A DNA stretch of 64,000 nt from Allocoleopsis franciscana PCC 7113 (GTDB lineage Bacteria; Cyanobacteriota; Cyanobacteriia; Cyanobacteriales; Coleofasciculaceae): positions 5,854,001 to 5,918,000 of the forward strand of contig NC_019738.1 of assembly GCF_000317515.1 (NCBI RefSeq), read 5' to 3'. The notes beneath the pieces are model-generated. The model had not been told where the DNA came from. It saw only the letters and a list, made by a program, of their open reading frames with translations, and searched no databases. Numbering within the stretch: the first letter of the stretch is position 1; each line of letters starts with the position of its first letter. Positions 9,239 to 17,476 of the stretch are shown one piece after another. The translations under genes were made by a program, and so were the position numbers.

Positions 9239-10909
9239 GGGTTTGCTGTAAAAACCGGAAACCCTTAGCTATAAATAGTTTGAGCGGTCTTGAAAGTTGT
9301 TCAGCTCCCAGGAAATCTGGTAGAATCCCACAAAATCCTTGTACCAAGAGCAGGGAAAATGTACAGAAAAGCTTCCTCAAGCCCGACCCCACCGGAAAAC
9401 TTTGAGCTGCCCTTTGAGGGAAAGTTATCACAAGATAACCGTTGGGTAATCATGGCAAATCTGATACCCTGGGATGAATTTGAAGAGGAATACGCCAAAA
9501 TTTTTTCTATTGATATGGGGGCACCTGCGCTGCCATTTCGGATGGCATTGGGTTCATTAATAATCAAAGAAAGATTAGGAATAAGCGATCGGGAAACAGT
9601 AGAACAAATAAAAGAAAACCCTTACTTACAATACTTTATAGGGAGAAAGCATTACAGCAACGAAGCCCCTTATGATGCCTCACTTTTGGTAAGATTTAGA
9701 GAAAGGATAAATGTTGATTTAGTAAATCAAATAAATCAAAGAATGGTAAAGAAGATTCAGGAAGAAACAGAGGAGGAATCTAAAAAAAAAGCTCACTCTC
9801 AGAAAGGCAAGAAACAAGAGAAAGCCCGAATCAAGGGAAATTAATTCTGGATGCTACCTGTGCGCCAGGAGATATCAGCTATCCCAATGACTTGGGTCTA
9901 TTAAATCAAGCCAGAGTCAAAACGGAAAAGATAATAGATACTCTCTATAAGCCCCTAAAAGGGAGACTAAAGAAAAAGCCAAAAACTTATAGAAACCTCG
10001 CTCGGAAAGATTACTTGAAAGTCGCCAAAAAACGGAGATCGTCAAGAAAAGAGAGAAGAAAAGCTATAAAAAAACAACTGAAATATATAAAAAGAAATTT
10101 ATCACACATTGACCAGCTCCTTCAGACAGGAGAAGCACTTGAGGGTTTGAGCATCTCTCAATATAAGAGCTTGCTGGTGGTGGCGGAAGTTTACCGTCAA
10201 CAGCAATGGATGTATGAGAATAAAGCCCAGAGAATTGACGACAGAATAGTCAGTTTAAGTCAGCCCCATATCCGTCCAATTGTGAGAGGAAAAGCCGGAA
10301 AACCTGTAGAATTTGGAGCTAAACTAGCAGCAAGCGTCAGAGATGGATATGTCTTTTTAGACCGTATAAGCTGGGATAACTTTAATGAAGCCGGAGACTT
10401 AAAAGCCCAAATAGAAGCATTTAAACAGCACACAGGAGTCTATCCCGAATCAGTACATGTAGATAGAATTTATCGAAATCGCGAGAATCGAGCATTCTGT
10501 AAAGAAAGAGGGATTAGAATAAGTGGCCCCCCCTTAGGCAGACCTCCAGCTAATGTCAGCTCAGACAAAAAGAAACAAGCCTTAGACGACGAGAAGGTTC
10601 GCAATGCTATTGAAGGAAAATTTGGCATCTCAAAGCGAAGATTTAGCTTGAATCGCGTCATGGCTAAACTGCCTCATACTTCTCAAACGGCTATTGCTAT
10701 CACTTTTTTAGTCATGAATCTTTCCACCCTGCTACGGCAGTTTTTTTGTCTTTTTTTGTGCAATACACAACATCACGCCTTTTTTCTCGATAACTATTAA
10801 TTCGGCTTATGCTTGTGGGAATTAACAACAACAAAAGCTCATTATTATTCCAGGATTAAATAACTGATTAATCCATCGGTTGTTTTTCGCCGACTTATTC
10901 AGCAAGCCC
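9239..10909 (+). mobile_element. IS5/IS1182-like insertion sequence with intact ends and 6-bp target repeats
   Basis: The 1,671-bp element is bounded by terminal inverted repeats. The left end, GGGTTTGCTGTAAAAACCGG (9239-9258), matches the complement of the right end (10890-10909, GGGCTTGCTGAATAAGTCGG) at 15 of 20 positions. Immediately outside, TAAGTA occurs on both sides (9233-9238 and 10910-10915), which is the expected target-site duplication. It carries one transposase in two overlapping frames. It lies between nagA and an interrupted M50 protease gene, 33 bases ahead of the latter's ATG. Confidence 0.9.
9359..10800 (+). CDS. DDE transposase, IS5/IS1182-like, read in two frames joined by a -1 shift
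   Basis: The first frame (9359-9844, start MYRKASSSPTPPENFELPF) carries the N-terminal InsH/DUF772-type region through YLQYFIGRKHY and DASLLVRFRERI. The second frame continues with GKLILDATCAPGDISYP (first catalytic Asp), VHVDRIYRNRENRAFCKERG (second Asp) and IEGKFGISKRRFSLNRVMAK (Glu), ending in TFLVMNL. The two frames overlap downstream of a run of nine A (9782-9790). In the minus-one frame that region reads KKSSLSERQETRESPNQGKL straight into the catalytic domain. Either programmed slippage at A9 or a one-base indel explains this. The intact ends favour a functional, slippage-expressed element, but decay is not excluded. Confidence 0.85.
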
Positions 10910-10947
10910 TAAGTACTACAGGTACTGTCTACTCCTAAACACGACCC

Positions 10948-11657
10948 ATGTTAATTGAACAGTTGGTCATCAACCCCTTAGTCTTCTTCCGGATTATCGT
11001 CATTGTCATCGCCTCGGTTTGCCTCCACGAACTCGCTCACGGATGGGCGGCTGTTATACCAATTCACTAAATGCTTGCTACAGATAGTTTTCTTGTTCCC
11101 CCCTTAGTAAGGGGGGCTAGGGGGGTCGATGTGTAACGGATTAAAAGTGAAATGGTATTAGCCAGGGCGATGATACGCCTAGAAAAGCTGGTCATTTAAC
11201 GCTCAATCCAGTCGTTCACATGGGTTGGTACTCGATCATCTTCCTCTGTATTGGTGGCATTTACTGGGGTCAAATGCCTGTAAACCCGTCTAAGTTTCGC
11301 TCTCCGAAGTGGGGAAATATTCTGGTATCTGCCGCAGGACCATTACTCAATCTCTCTCTGGGGATTTTGTTCCTGATACTACTCAAGGTATCTTCCAGTT
11401 CACCTTTAGCGGAACTTGTAAGTTCTCAATTTCTGTTGCTAGGAGCACGAATCAATTTGATATTATTTCTGTTTAATCTTCTCCCCATTCCACCACTCGA
11501 TGGGTTTCATGTGTTTAGTGAGTTTTTCCCTAGCTTTAAACCGCTCGAAAACAGCCCTTATGGGTTGTTGGCTTTGATGATTATCTTTAGTACTGGTTTG
11601 ACATCGGGGCTGGCAGACGTTGCCGATTTAATGATTAGAGCCGTGAGTGGAATGTGA
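10948..11657 (+). pseudogene. M50-family site-2 protease, split by a 101-bp MITE
   Basis: The ATG at 10948 starts a membrane protease whose zinc motif HELAH is in SVCLHELAHGWAAV. After codon 36 the frame runs into the insertion and stops. When the insert plus one TTA repeat (104 bases) is removed, reading continues as V-SQGDDTPRKAGHLTLNP and then MGWYSIIFLCIGGIYWG, SAAGPLLNL and LLPIPPLDGFHV, the usual later M50 motifs. The downstream frame alone (from 11220) lacks the zinc site, so the locus is probably inactive. Upstream, an insertion sequence also sits 33 bases ahead of the ATG and may have removed the promoter. Confidence 0.9.
11057..11157. mobile_element. 101-bp MITE inserted in the M50 protease gene
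   Basis: Ends TACCAATTCACT and AGTGAAATGGTA are inverted repeats with one mismatch, and TTA flanks both sides (11054-11056 and 11158-11160). Excision of the element and one TTA restores the protease frame exactly. The middle contains the core CCCCCCTTAGTAAGGGGGG followed by CTAGGGGGG, a repeat found at several other sites in the window. It has no coding capacity and needs a transposase in trans. Confidence 0.9.
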
Positions 11658-11909
11658 TTCACTCAATAGTTCTGCGATCGCTTGAAATTATTAAATCGAA
11701 TATTACCCAAAAAGACAAAAAATTACGTCATGTTATTAACAGGTTGAGTGGTATGGGCTGGGTGAGGAATCAGGGTAACCAGGACAATCTTGCTCTTACC
11801 CTCAACCTCCACTCCCACAAGGGGGAGAGTCGGAGCAGGATTGACCCTCTATGGGTAACAACTGGTAAAGTAAGTAACCGTGCCCAATTCCTCATGACAA
11901 TCCAACTTT

Positions 11910-12596
11910 ATGAACACCATTGATGACAAAATCGTTGTCAAAGAATATTTTAATGCGACGGGATTTGACCGTTGGCGGCGGATTTACGGCGATGGCGAGG
12001 TAAATAAAGTCCAGCTCGATATCCGCACTGGACATCAGCAAACCGTCGATACTGTCCTCAGTTGGCTTGAGGCAGACGGCAATTTATCCGGTTTGTCCAT
12101 CTGTGATGCGGGTTGTGGCGTTGGTAGCCTGAGTATTCCCTTGGCGAAATCGGGTGCTAAAGTCTTTGGCAGCGATATCTCGGAAAAAATGGTGGAGGAA
12201 GCCAAAGACAGAGCCAAGGAGAGTTTGGGTAATGTGGACAATCTGACGTTTGCCGCACAGGATTTAGAGGGATTGAGTGGCAAATACAACACCGTCATTT
12301 GCCTGGATGTGTTGATTCACTATCCCCAAGATAAAGCCGCCCAAATGATTGCCCATCTTGCCTCGCTTGCCGAGTCTCGCCTGATTCTCAGCTTTGCTCC
12401 CAAAACCTTGTGCTACAGTTTGCTCAAGAAAGTTGGAGAGTTCTTCCCAGGACCGAGTAAAGCCACCCGCGCCTACTTGCATCGTGAAGCCGACATCATC
12501 AAAATCTTGGAAGATAACGGCTTTTCAATTCAGCGCAATGCGATGACGAGTACTCGATTTTACTTCTCTCGTCTTCTGGAAGCTACCCGTCAATGA
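11910..12596 (+). CDS. chlM: Magnesium-protoporphyrin IX methyltransferase (ChlM)
   Basis: This 228-residue enzyme transfers a methyl group from SAM to Mg-protoporphyrin IX in chlorophyll synthesis. The start region VVKEYFNATGFDRWRRIYGD is characteristic of BchM/ChlM. The class I SAM site is ICDAGCGVGSLSIPLA, followed by VFGSDISEKMVEEA and the acidic VICLDVLIHYP motif. The length agrees with cyanobacterial ChlM. It stands alone in the plus direction between the broken protease gene and a broken small membrane-protein gene. Confidence 0.96.
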   Translation: MNTIDDKIVVKEYFNATGFDRWRRIYGDGEVNKVQLDIRTGHQQTVDTVLSWLEADGNLSGLSICDAGCGVGSLSIPLAKSGAKVFGSDISEKMVEEAKDRAKESLGNVDNLTFAAQDLEGLSGKYNTVICLDVLIHYPQDKAAQMIAHLASLAESRLILSFAPKTLCYSLLKKVGEFFPGPSKATRAYLHREADIIKILEDNGFSIQRNAMTSTRFYFSRLLEATRQ

Positions 12597-12913
12597 GGTT
12601 AGAATTTTGGTGGCATTCATGCAATAACTAAAGCCATGAAGCTCATCAAGAAATTGTCAGCAGGCTTCCTACTCACGCTAGGAAGTATGTGTTTGATCGC
12701 CGCAGCTTATGCCCCATTTAATCACGAAATTAGCCCGGAGGAGCAACGCAGCGATGCGATCGCTTGTCTCCTCCTTGGCTTACCTGTGACTAGCGCAGGC
12801 GGATGGATGGCTTGGTGGTTGCATCAACAAGGGAAGAAAGAAAAACGCGATCGCCTCCAATCTATCTTCTAGGGAGCATCCCAATTTTGCAAGAAGGCAA
12901 GAGAACGGGAAGT

Positions 12914-12940
12914 TTATTCGCGATTTTTACTCGCGAATAA
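12914..12940. repeat. Hairpin, TTATTCGCGA arms, copy 1 in the ISKra4-like element
   Basis: Perfect 10-base arms TTATTCGCGA and TCGCGAATAA flank a 7-base spacer, upstream of the transposase frames. Related hairpins lie at 14119-14139 and 14580-14604, so both internal gene units are bracketed by them. Confidence 0.75.
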
Positions 12941-13000
12941 AGGCCGACTAGGCGGATGTTGCCCTAACTGCGACAATTTAATTAGTTAGGGAGCCTCTTT

Positions 13001-14078
13001 ATGACAATGACACCAGAAGACAAAAAACTTTTAGCCGACCATATCAAGGCGATAGCTAAAATTCTCTATAAAAATACTCCACAAGAGAAAATTGAGACGT
13101 TAGAGGGTATTGAAACAGCGGTGCGCGACCAAGTGCTAGAACATGTCAGCCCCCAAATAACCTTTTTTTTATCGGAGAAAAGACGGGAACAGAATCGGGA
13201 CGCATCCGAACGATAAGAAGTTGTGTGGGTCGGATAAAAATCACTCAAAAACAAGCGTCACGTTTAGGAATTGAGCCGTATCGACGGTTAAGTCCTCTTC
13301 TGGAAAAATGCTGTTTATTACTTGCAGCAAATGAATCATTTCAAGATGCAGAGAATGACCTGAAAGTCTTGACCGGGGTAGAAGTAGGTCACAGCACTCA
13401 TCATCGCCAAGCCCAGAAAGTAGAGCTATCGCCACCTAATATTAAACAAAACTGACAGAAGTTTGTCTCGATGGTGGGAAAGTGCGTTTACGCTCACAGG
13501 AAAAAGGTAAACCCGCCTACTGGAAGGAGTATAAAACCGGACGACTACAAGGAATATATTACGGAGCCTTCTTTCAAGATAATTTTTCTCTAATTAATTG
13601 GGTGAACAGCCAAAACCTGGCTCGAACCATTTATTGCTTGGGTGATGGACACGATGGGGTGTGGAACCTATTTGCACAAATAGCCGACGACCAGACCCGA
13701 CAAGAAATTCTTGACTGGTATCATTTGAAAGAGAACCTCTATAAAATTCAGGCATCGAAAAAGTTTTTAGAACAAATCGAAGCAGATTTGTGGCAAGGAG
13801 TGGTCGAAGAAGCGATTAGTAAACTCCGGAAAACTAACTATGTCGGGGCTACTAACTTTATAAGTTATCTACGTAAACATAGGCATCGCTTAGTCAATTA
13901 TATGTACTTTCAAGCCGAACAATTAAGTTCGATTGCTTCGGGAGCTGTAGAGTCTGCGGTCAAACAGATAGACAAGCGGCTACAAATAGTCGGCGCTCAA
14001 TGGAAGTCCCAAAATTTACCGCAAATGCTGCAACTGCGGTGCGCTTATCTGAATCGACAGCTTGCTCCAAGCGCTTAA
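13001..14078 (+). pseudogene. ISKra4-family transposase, two apparent -1 frame breaks
   Basis: Three successive frames make one transposase: 13001-13216 (MTMTPEDKKLLADHI...), 13225-13455 (IKITQKQASRLGIEPYRRLS...) and 13482-14078. The joins read through as FFIGEKTGTESGRIRTIRSC across a run of eight T (13163-13170), and as LTEVCLDGGKVRLRSQEKG after a CAAAAC stretch near 13448. The DGGKVRLR segment carries the first catalytic Asp. LGDGHDGVWNL and ILDWYHLKENLYK carry later motifs, and SGAVESAVKQIDKRLQ the C-terminal Glu region. The T8 site could be a slippage site, but the second break has no slippery heptamer, so the gene is probably decayed. Confidence 0.85.
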
Positions 14079-14118
14079 AAAACCCAAAAACAGTATGAAA
14101 AGAAGCACGCTGCTTTTT

Positions 14119-14139
14119 TTCGCGAGTTACAATCGCGAA
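14119..14139. repeat. Hairpin, TTCGCGA arms, copy 2 in the ISKra4-like element
   Basis: TTCGCGA and TCGCGAA flank a 7-base spacer, preceded by a T run, just after the transposase stop. Its position suggests it could end the transposase transcript while separating it from the accessory gene. Confidence 0.7.
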
Positions 14140-14157
14140 TAATTAGGATTTATCTTT

Positions 14158-14568
14158 ATGCCTCGAAAGACTTCCAAGGATATTGAGCGAGATAAACTCG
14201 CTCGATTTGAGCGTATTAAAAAGGCGATAGCAGCGTTAGAAAAACAACAAAGACAAATATTAAAACAGGGTGAGCTGGCTCCATCCGGGGCTTGGGTAGC
14301 GCGTTATCAAGTTCGGCAAAATAATAAGAAATATTGGTACTACAAATTACAAGTGCCGACTCCATACTTCCCATGCGCGACCTCCGAAGAGTTGAGTAAA
14401 TACAAGCATCTGGGGAAAGCTGGTACTACTGACCATATAGATGCTGTCATGTCTGTTTTTAGGCGTTCTGTTATCGATGAGATACAGAAGCTCATCCGTT
14501 CCCTAGATGATTGCTTGCTGGATATTACTTCTGGAGCCGAGCAGGAGGAAGAAAAACCGCAGGATTGA
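14158..14568 (+). CDS. Accessory gene inside the ISKra4-like element, unknown function
   Basis: This 136-residue basic protein lies downstream of the transposase but inside the terminal repeats. The N-terminal half (MPRKTSKDIERDKLARFERI, then KKAIAALEKQQRQILKQG) looks helical and coiled-coil-like. The middle, VARYQVRQNNKKYWYYKLQ, resembles a small beta-sheet segment of the type that binds DNA or RNA. The acidic tail ends EEEKPQD. I do not know its function; a role in transposition or regulation is inferred only from position. It is intact although the transposase is broken. Confidence 0.7.
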   Translation: MPRKTSKDIERDKLARFERIKKAIAALEKQQRQILKQGELAPSGAWVARYQVRQNNKKYWYYKLQVPTPYFPCATSEELSKYKHLGKAGTTDHIDAVMSVFRRSVIDEIQKLIRSLDDCLLDITSGAEQEEEKPQD

Positions 14569-14579
14569 ATCTCCCGAAG

Positions 14580-14604
14580 TATTCGCGATTATTACTCGCG
14601 AATA
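14580..14604. repeat. Hairpin, TATTCGCGA arms, copy 3 in the ISKra4-like element
   Basis: TATTCGCGA and TCGCGAATA flank a 7-base spacer, immediately after the accessory gene and about 40 bases from the right terminal repeat. Confidence 0.75.
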
Positions 14605-14960
14605 ATGGCTGTCCCTTTATTTTTGCACAATTGGGATGCTCCCATCTTCTATGAGTTTCTAAAACAAAGCAAAGGGCAAATTACGCTTCTCCAGTTTGCA
14701 ATGGAGGCAAAGTTAACTGGAACCGAAGCAAGGCAATTTCTGGAAGAACAAGCTAGAGAGTTCAATGCTAATTTTGAGGTAAACGATCAGGGCGAAATTT
14801 TTTATTTTTTTAACATGGGATCTACTAATTCTCAACCTCAATATTTAGAGGCTTCAAATCATACAACTAATAGGGTTGATACTGCTTTACCCAAAAAAAA
14901 GAAGCGCAAAAGAAAAAGAGGTTTAAACTAAATAGAACTAATCCAGCCCGAATTGGAACC

Positions 14961-15362
14961 ATGAAGCCATTCAAAAAAATCTCTGCGGGTTTACTTCTCA
15001 CCATTGGATTTGTCTTTTTGATGGTTCCAGTGGTGGTACTAACGAGACAAGATGCAACCCCAGAGGATCGGATGGATGCCATAGGCGGTTTTGTGATTGG
15101 TTTTCCAGCGGCTGTCTGGGGAGGGTGGTTAGCCTTGAGCCTCAAGCGCCAAAATCAAAATGAAGGATGCGATCGCCTTCACTCTACGTTTTACCGATTG
15201 CTCCAACAAGGGAATGGGCAAATCACTGTCATGCGGTTTGCAATGGAGGCAAACTTGCCTGCGGCTACGGCAAAGCAATATTTAGATGAGAAAGCGAAAG
15301 AGTTTGATGCTGATTTTGGTGTAAGTGAAGCAGGGGGAATTTTTTATGACTTTATTCTTTAG
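14961..15362 (+). CDS. Small membrane protein, intact paralogue of the split gene
   Basis: This 133-residue protein starts MKPFKKISAGLLLTIGFVFL, giving one N-terminal transmembrane helix and a second near FVIGFPAAVWGGWLALSL. A cytoplasmic domain follows with FYRLLQQGNGQITVMRFAMEA and a helix-turn-helix-like LPAATAKQYLDEKAKEFDAD. It closely resembles the reconstructed product of the upstream gene split by the ISKra4-like element, so the two are a tandem duplication. The pattern of two helices plus a small winged-helix-like tail recurs in cyanobacteria, but I know of no assigned function. Confidence 0.75.
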   Translation: MKPFKKISAGLLLTIGFVFLMVPVVVLTRQDATPEDRMDAIGGFVIGFPAAVWGGWLALSLKRQNQNEGCDRLHSTFYRLLQQGNGQITVMRFAMEANLPAATAKQYLDEKAKEFDADFGVSEAGGIFYDFIL

Positions 15363-15379
15363 ATGCTAAAACTTGATTT

Positions 15380-15757
15380 ATGACTCGAATTTTTATAGTA
15401 ATTGCTGCCATTCTTGCTGGCTTAGCCGTGGCTGCTGGAGCGTTTGCCGGCCATGCCCTAAAAGAAAAGCTAACTGAGCGTGCCTTGGAAATTTTTGAGA
15501 CAGGTGCTCGTTATCAGATGTATCACGCCTTAGCGCTGCTGATGGTGGCATTGTTGTTAACCCGTGCTGAAACCTCGCAAAATTTCTTGACAGCATCGGG
15601 TTCGGCTTTTATTGTCGGCGTTGCTCTGTTTTCGGGTAGTCTATACGCCTTGAGTTTGAGTGGGATTAAGTGGCTGGGTGCCATTACGCCGTTGGGCGGT
15701 GTGGCGTTTATGGTGGGTTGGGGATGTCTGGCGATCGCGGCTTGGGGTTTCAAGTAA
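15380..15757 (+). CDS. DUF423 family inner-membrane protein
   Basis: This 125-residue protein has four predicted transmembrane helices and the DUF423 hallmarks: an N-terminal GAFAGHALKEKL, ARYQMYHALALLMVALL and an LFSGSLYALSLSG segment, ending with AITPLGGVAFMVGW. It belongs to the YgdD-like small membrane family, whose function is unknown. It starts 17 bases after the preceding gene and may be cotranscribed. Confidence 0.9.
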   Translation: MTRIFIVIAAILAGLAVAAGAFAGHALKEKLTERALEIFETGARYQMYHALALLMVALLLTRAETSQNFLTASGSAFIVGVALFSGSLYALSLSGIKWLGAITPLGGVAFMVGWGCLAIAAWGFK

Positions 15758-15818
15758 GGCAAAAGTGCGATCGCTCTAGTGAAAGATCAGCCGAGCGCAC
15801 CCTGTAGCCAAGTCAAAT

Positions 15819-15864
15819 GCGATCGCACTTTCCGCTAGTGGTTAGTTGGATGAAGTGCGATCGC
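15819..15864. repeat. 46-bp palindrome-ended repeat, copy 1
   Basis: A 46-base segment opens with GCGATCGCACTT and closes with AAGTGCGATCGC, giving perfect 12-base inverted arms that include the HIP1 octamer. An identical copy lies at 16898-16943. The two copies bracket the SMI1/KNR4 and Uma2 genes. Confidence 0.9.
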
Positions 15865-15869
15865 GCATC

Positions 15870-16196
15870 CTAGGTAAAAGACGAAGCTGACTGTATATGA
15901 TCTTGGGCAATCCGTTGCTCTTGCTCGGTAATAACTCGATCTGAAGACCACAAGATCAGACCCCACTGCCCATAGGTTACATCCTCAAACAAACGTAAGC
16001 CGGAGGTTTTATCCCAGAGGTGGACGAGTGCCAAGGGCAAAGTAATTCCAAGTGACTCCTCAAATGCTTTTTTATCCCAAGGTTGAGGTGGTAAAACCTG
16101 ACAATGCATTGGCATTGGCATGGATACATCTGGAGAATCGACAATGCCTATAGATTCAATGGCATGAATTAATTTATCGATGTCTTGTTGTTCCAT
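15870..16196 (-). CDS. SMI1/KNR4-like small protein
   Basis: This 108-residue protein contains a central FEESLGITLPLALVHLWDKT segment and GLRLFEDVTYGQWGLILWSS, matching the N-terminal half of the SMI1/KNR4 (SUKH) fold. SUKH proteins are usually about 140-180 residues, so this one is short and may be a truncated or minimal member. SUKH proteins often act as immunity proteins against contact-dependent toxins, but no toxin gene is adjacent. It is followed downstream by a 46-bp repeat that lies close to its stop. Confidence 0.6.
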   Translation of the reverse strand: MEQQDIDKLIHAIESIGIVDSPDVSMPMPMHCQVLPPQPWDKKAFEESLGITLPLALVHLWDKTSGLRLFEDVTYGQWGLILWSSDRVITEQEQRIAQDHIQSASSFT

Positions 16197-16241
16197 ATTT
16201 AACTGCTACCAGTCCCGCCTGAAGGCTACGTGCTAGGACTT

Positions 16242-16805
16242 TTATCGGATCGATAACCCTGCTTTTCGGAAAATTTGCTCCGGCGTCAGTTGCAGTTCGG
16301 GGAAAATCGGATCTGCCAGTGACGTTGTTCCCGTGCAGGTTTGAGGGGGCGCATCTGGATAAAAAACGGTGATACTTCTAGCTTGCGTATCAACAATCCA
16401 AACTCTTAGGACACCAGCAGCTAAGTAGTCGGTAGCTTTGGCGGTGAGTTCTCCAAAGGTTTGTCCCGGAGAAATAATCTCGATCGCGAGTTCGCAAGGG
16501 GTAGGACAAGCTTCATCCCGCAACCAGTCTGTTGGTAGACGTTCGTAGGAGATGTAGAGGAGGTCTGGTGCTGGCACCCAGTCTTTCCCTTGGCGTTTCA
16601 AGGTTACTGCCCATTCTGGCTCAATTCGACCTCGATCTTCACTCCAGGGGTCGAGGAGGAGTAACAGAGCTTTTTGCACACTAGAGTGAAAAAATTTAGG
16701 AGACATCTTGGGTACTGCCTGACCATCGATTAACTCATAAGCCACATCATTGTCCGGCAGTGCGAGAAATTCTTCTAGGGTGAGTTGGCTTTGAGATTTG
16801 ACCAT
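16242..16805 (-). CDS. Uma2 family (DUF820) PD-(D/E)XK-like protein
   Basis: This 187-residue protein has the Uma2 pattern: TLEEFLALPDNDVAYELIDG at the N-terminus, FFHSSVQKALLLLL, the acidic APDLLYIS, ELAIEIISPGQT and the VLRVWIVD block. These give the restriction-endonuclease-like fold residues. The family is strongly expanded in cyanobacteria and its role is unclear. The C-terminus LTPEQIFRKAG is standard. It is transcribed toward the SMI1-like gene 45 bases away. Confidence 0.92.
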   Translation of the reverse strand: MVKSQSQLTLEEFLALPDNDVAYELIDGQAVPKMSPKFFHSSVQKALLLLLDPWSEDRGRIEPEWAVTLKRQGKDWVPAPDLLYISYERLPTDWLRDEACPTPCELAIEIISPGQTFGELTAKATDYLAAGVLRVWIVDTQARSITVFYPDAPPQTCTGTTSLADPIFPELQLTPEQIFRKAGLSIR

Positions 16806-16897
16806 TTTGGGTGTGTCTAGATGTGTGTGGTTGGGCGCTCATACTTTTGCATAGTAGATGAGATGAAGCGCGATCGCACGGCTAGCTAGATAAACAA

Positions 16898-16943
16898 GCG
16901 ATCGCACTTTCCGCTAGTGGTTAGTTGGATGAAGTGCGATCGC
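16898..16943. repeat. 46-bp palindrome-ended repeat, copy 2
   Basis: This is identical over 46 bases to the segment at 15819-15864 and in the same orientation, with 12-base inverted arms ending in HIP1 octamers. It lies upstream of the Uma2 gene start. Size and structure are those of a non-coding palindromic repeat or small MITE. Confidence 0.9.
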
Positions 16944-17014
16944 TTTTTATGCTGGCAAAAGTGAGCTTTTAAAAAATTATGTGCATAACCCCAAAATGGC
17001 AATTAACGGAAGAT

Positions 17015-17476
17015 TCATACCTTCTTAGAAGCAAGGGTATTATTCTTTCTCGGTCGCCCTCCTTTTTTGCCATTTTTCCGTGCCGCTGCGGATTTGGTAC
17101 TTGAAGTTGCTTGCCCTCCCTTGCGGCCTAGTTCAGCCATCCAGGATTTTGTACCAAATATACCTGCCACAAGTTCGGGAATGCTGAAGTCAACATCTAA
17201 GCTTTCCCAGTGGACACTACTTCCAGAAGGAGGCATCCAAATATCGGCAAGTTGCTCTGGAGAAGCATTCTTTAAACCTTGTGCCAGCCTTGGGGGAAAA
17301 CTGAAAATGGCACCGTTTCTCAACCTGATGACAATTAAATCATCAGACTTGTCATAATGCACAGATTCAGCGCGTGGTTGTGTGGCATCAGCCTTTTCTC
17401 CAGCTGCCTTTGCTCTGGCAATCTCTTCCTTTAAATTTTCCTCTGTTAACTCAATCTCCCAGTTCTTGAATGCCAT
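17015..17476 (-). CDS. DUF2442 domain protein with KGG-type tail
   Basis: This 153-residue protein has a DUF2442 core, seen as DDLIVIRLRNGAIFSFPPRL, then LADIWMPPSGSSVHWESLDVDFSIPELVAGIFG. The C-terminus is basic and repeats Gly-Gly motifs (GRKGGQATSS, RKNGKKGGRPRKN), which could bind nucleic acid. Its start overlaps the end of the DUF4160 gene by 26 bases, indicating one transcript and coupled translation. The two domains are often encoded side by side, and the pair has been suspected of toxin-antitoxin-like behaviour. That suggestion is not established. Confidence 0.88.
   Translation of the reverse strand: MAFKNWEIELTEENLKEEIARAKAAGEKADATQPRAESVHYDKSDDLIVIRLRNGAIFSFPPRLAQGLKNASPEQLADIWMPPSGSSVHWESLDVDFSIPELVAGIFGTKSWMAELGRKGGQATSSTKSAAARKNGKKGGRPRKNNTLASKKV

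Larger units (their letters stand above)
12872..14643 (+). mobile_element. ISKra4-like insertion sequence with 8-bp target duplication
   Basis: The 1,772-bp element has 21-bp terminal inverted repeats starting GGGAGCATCCCAATT, identical at 20 of 21 positions between the ends. ATCTTCTA lies directly outside both ends (12864-12871 and 14644-14651). It contains a transposase broken into three frames, a separate small gene (14158-14568) and three copies of a TTCGCGA-loop-TCGCGAA hairpin. The host gene is restored exactly by its removal, so the insertion is well defined. Confidence 0.92.
12636..14931 (+). pseudogene. Small membrane protein gene split by an ISKra4-like element
   Basis: The 5' part (12636-12871) encodes MKLIKKLSAGFLLTLGSM through DRLQSIF with one or two transmembrane helices. 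The 3' part (14652-14931) resumes with YEFLKQSKGQITLLQFAMEA. Removing the insertion and one 8-bp repeat gives a continuous frame of about 171 codons (CGC CTC CAA TCT ATC TTC TAT GAG). The reconstructed product is a paralogue of the intact gene immediately downstream (14961-15362), with an added basic tail KKKKRKRKRG. A new 108-codon frame from 14605 starts inside the element and could in principle express the soluble C-terminal part. Confidence 0.92.

Noticed and set aside
9168-9431. 87-codon minus-strand frame over the left end of the IS element
   Set aside because: It crosses the element boundary and overlaps the transposase on the opposite strand; no domain is visible.
11654-11923. 89-codon plus-strand frame between the broken protease gene and chlM
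   Set aside because: It consists partly of repeat-like DNA, overlaps the chlM start and has no recognisable fold.
15758-15864. Possible CRISPR array because of repeated GCGATCGC blocks
   Set aside because: The blocks are HIP1 octamers and palindromes at irregular spacing, with no regular spacers and no cas genes nearby.
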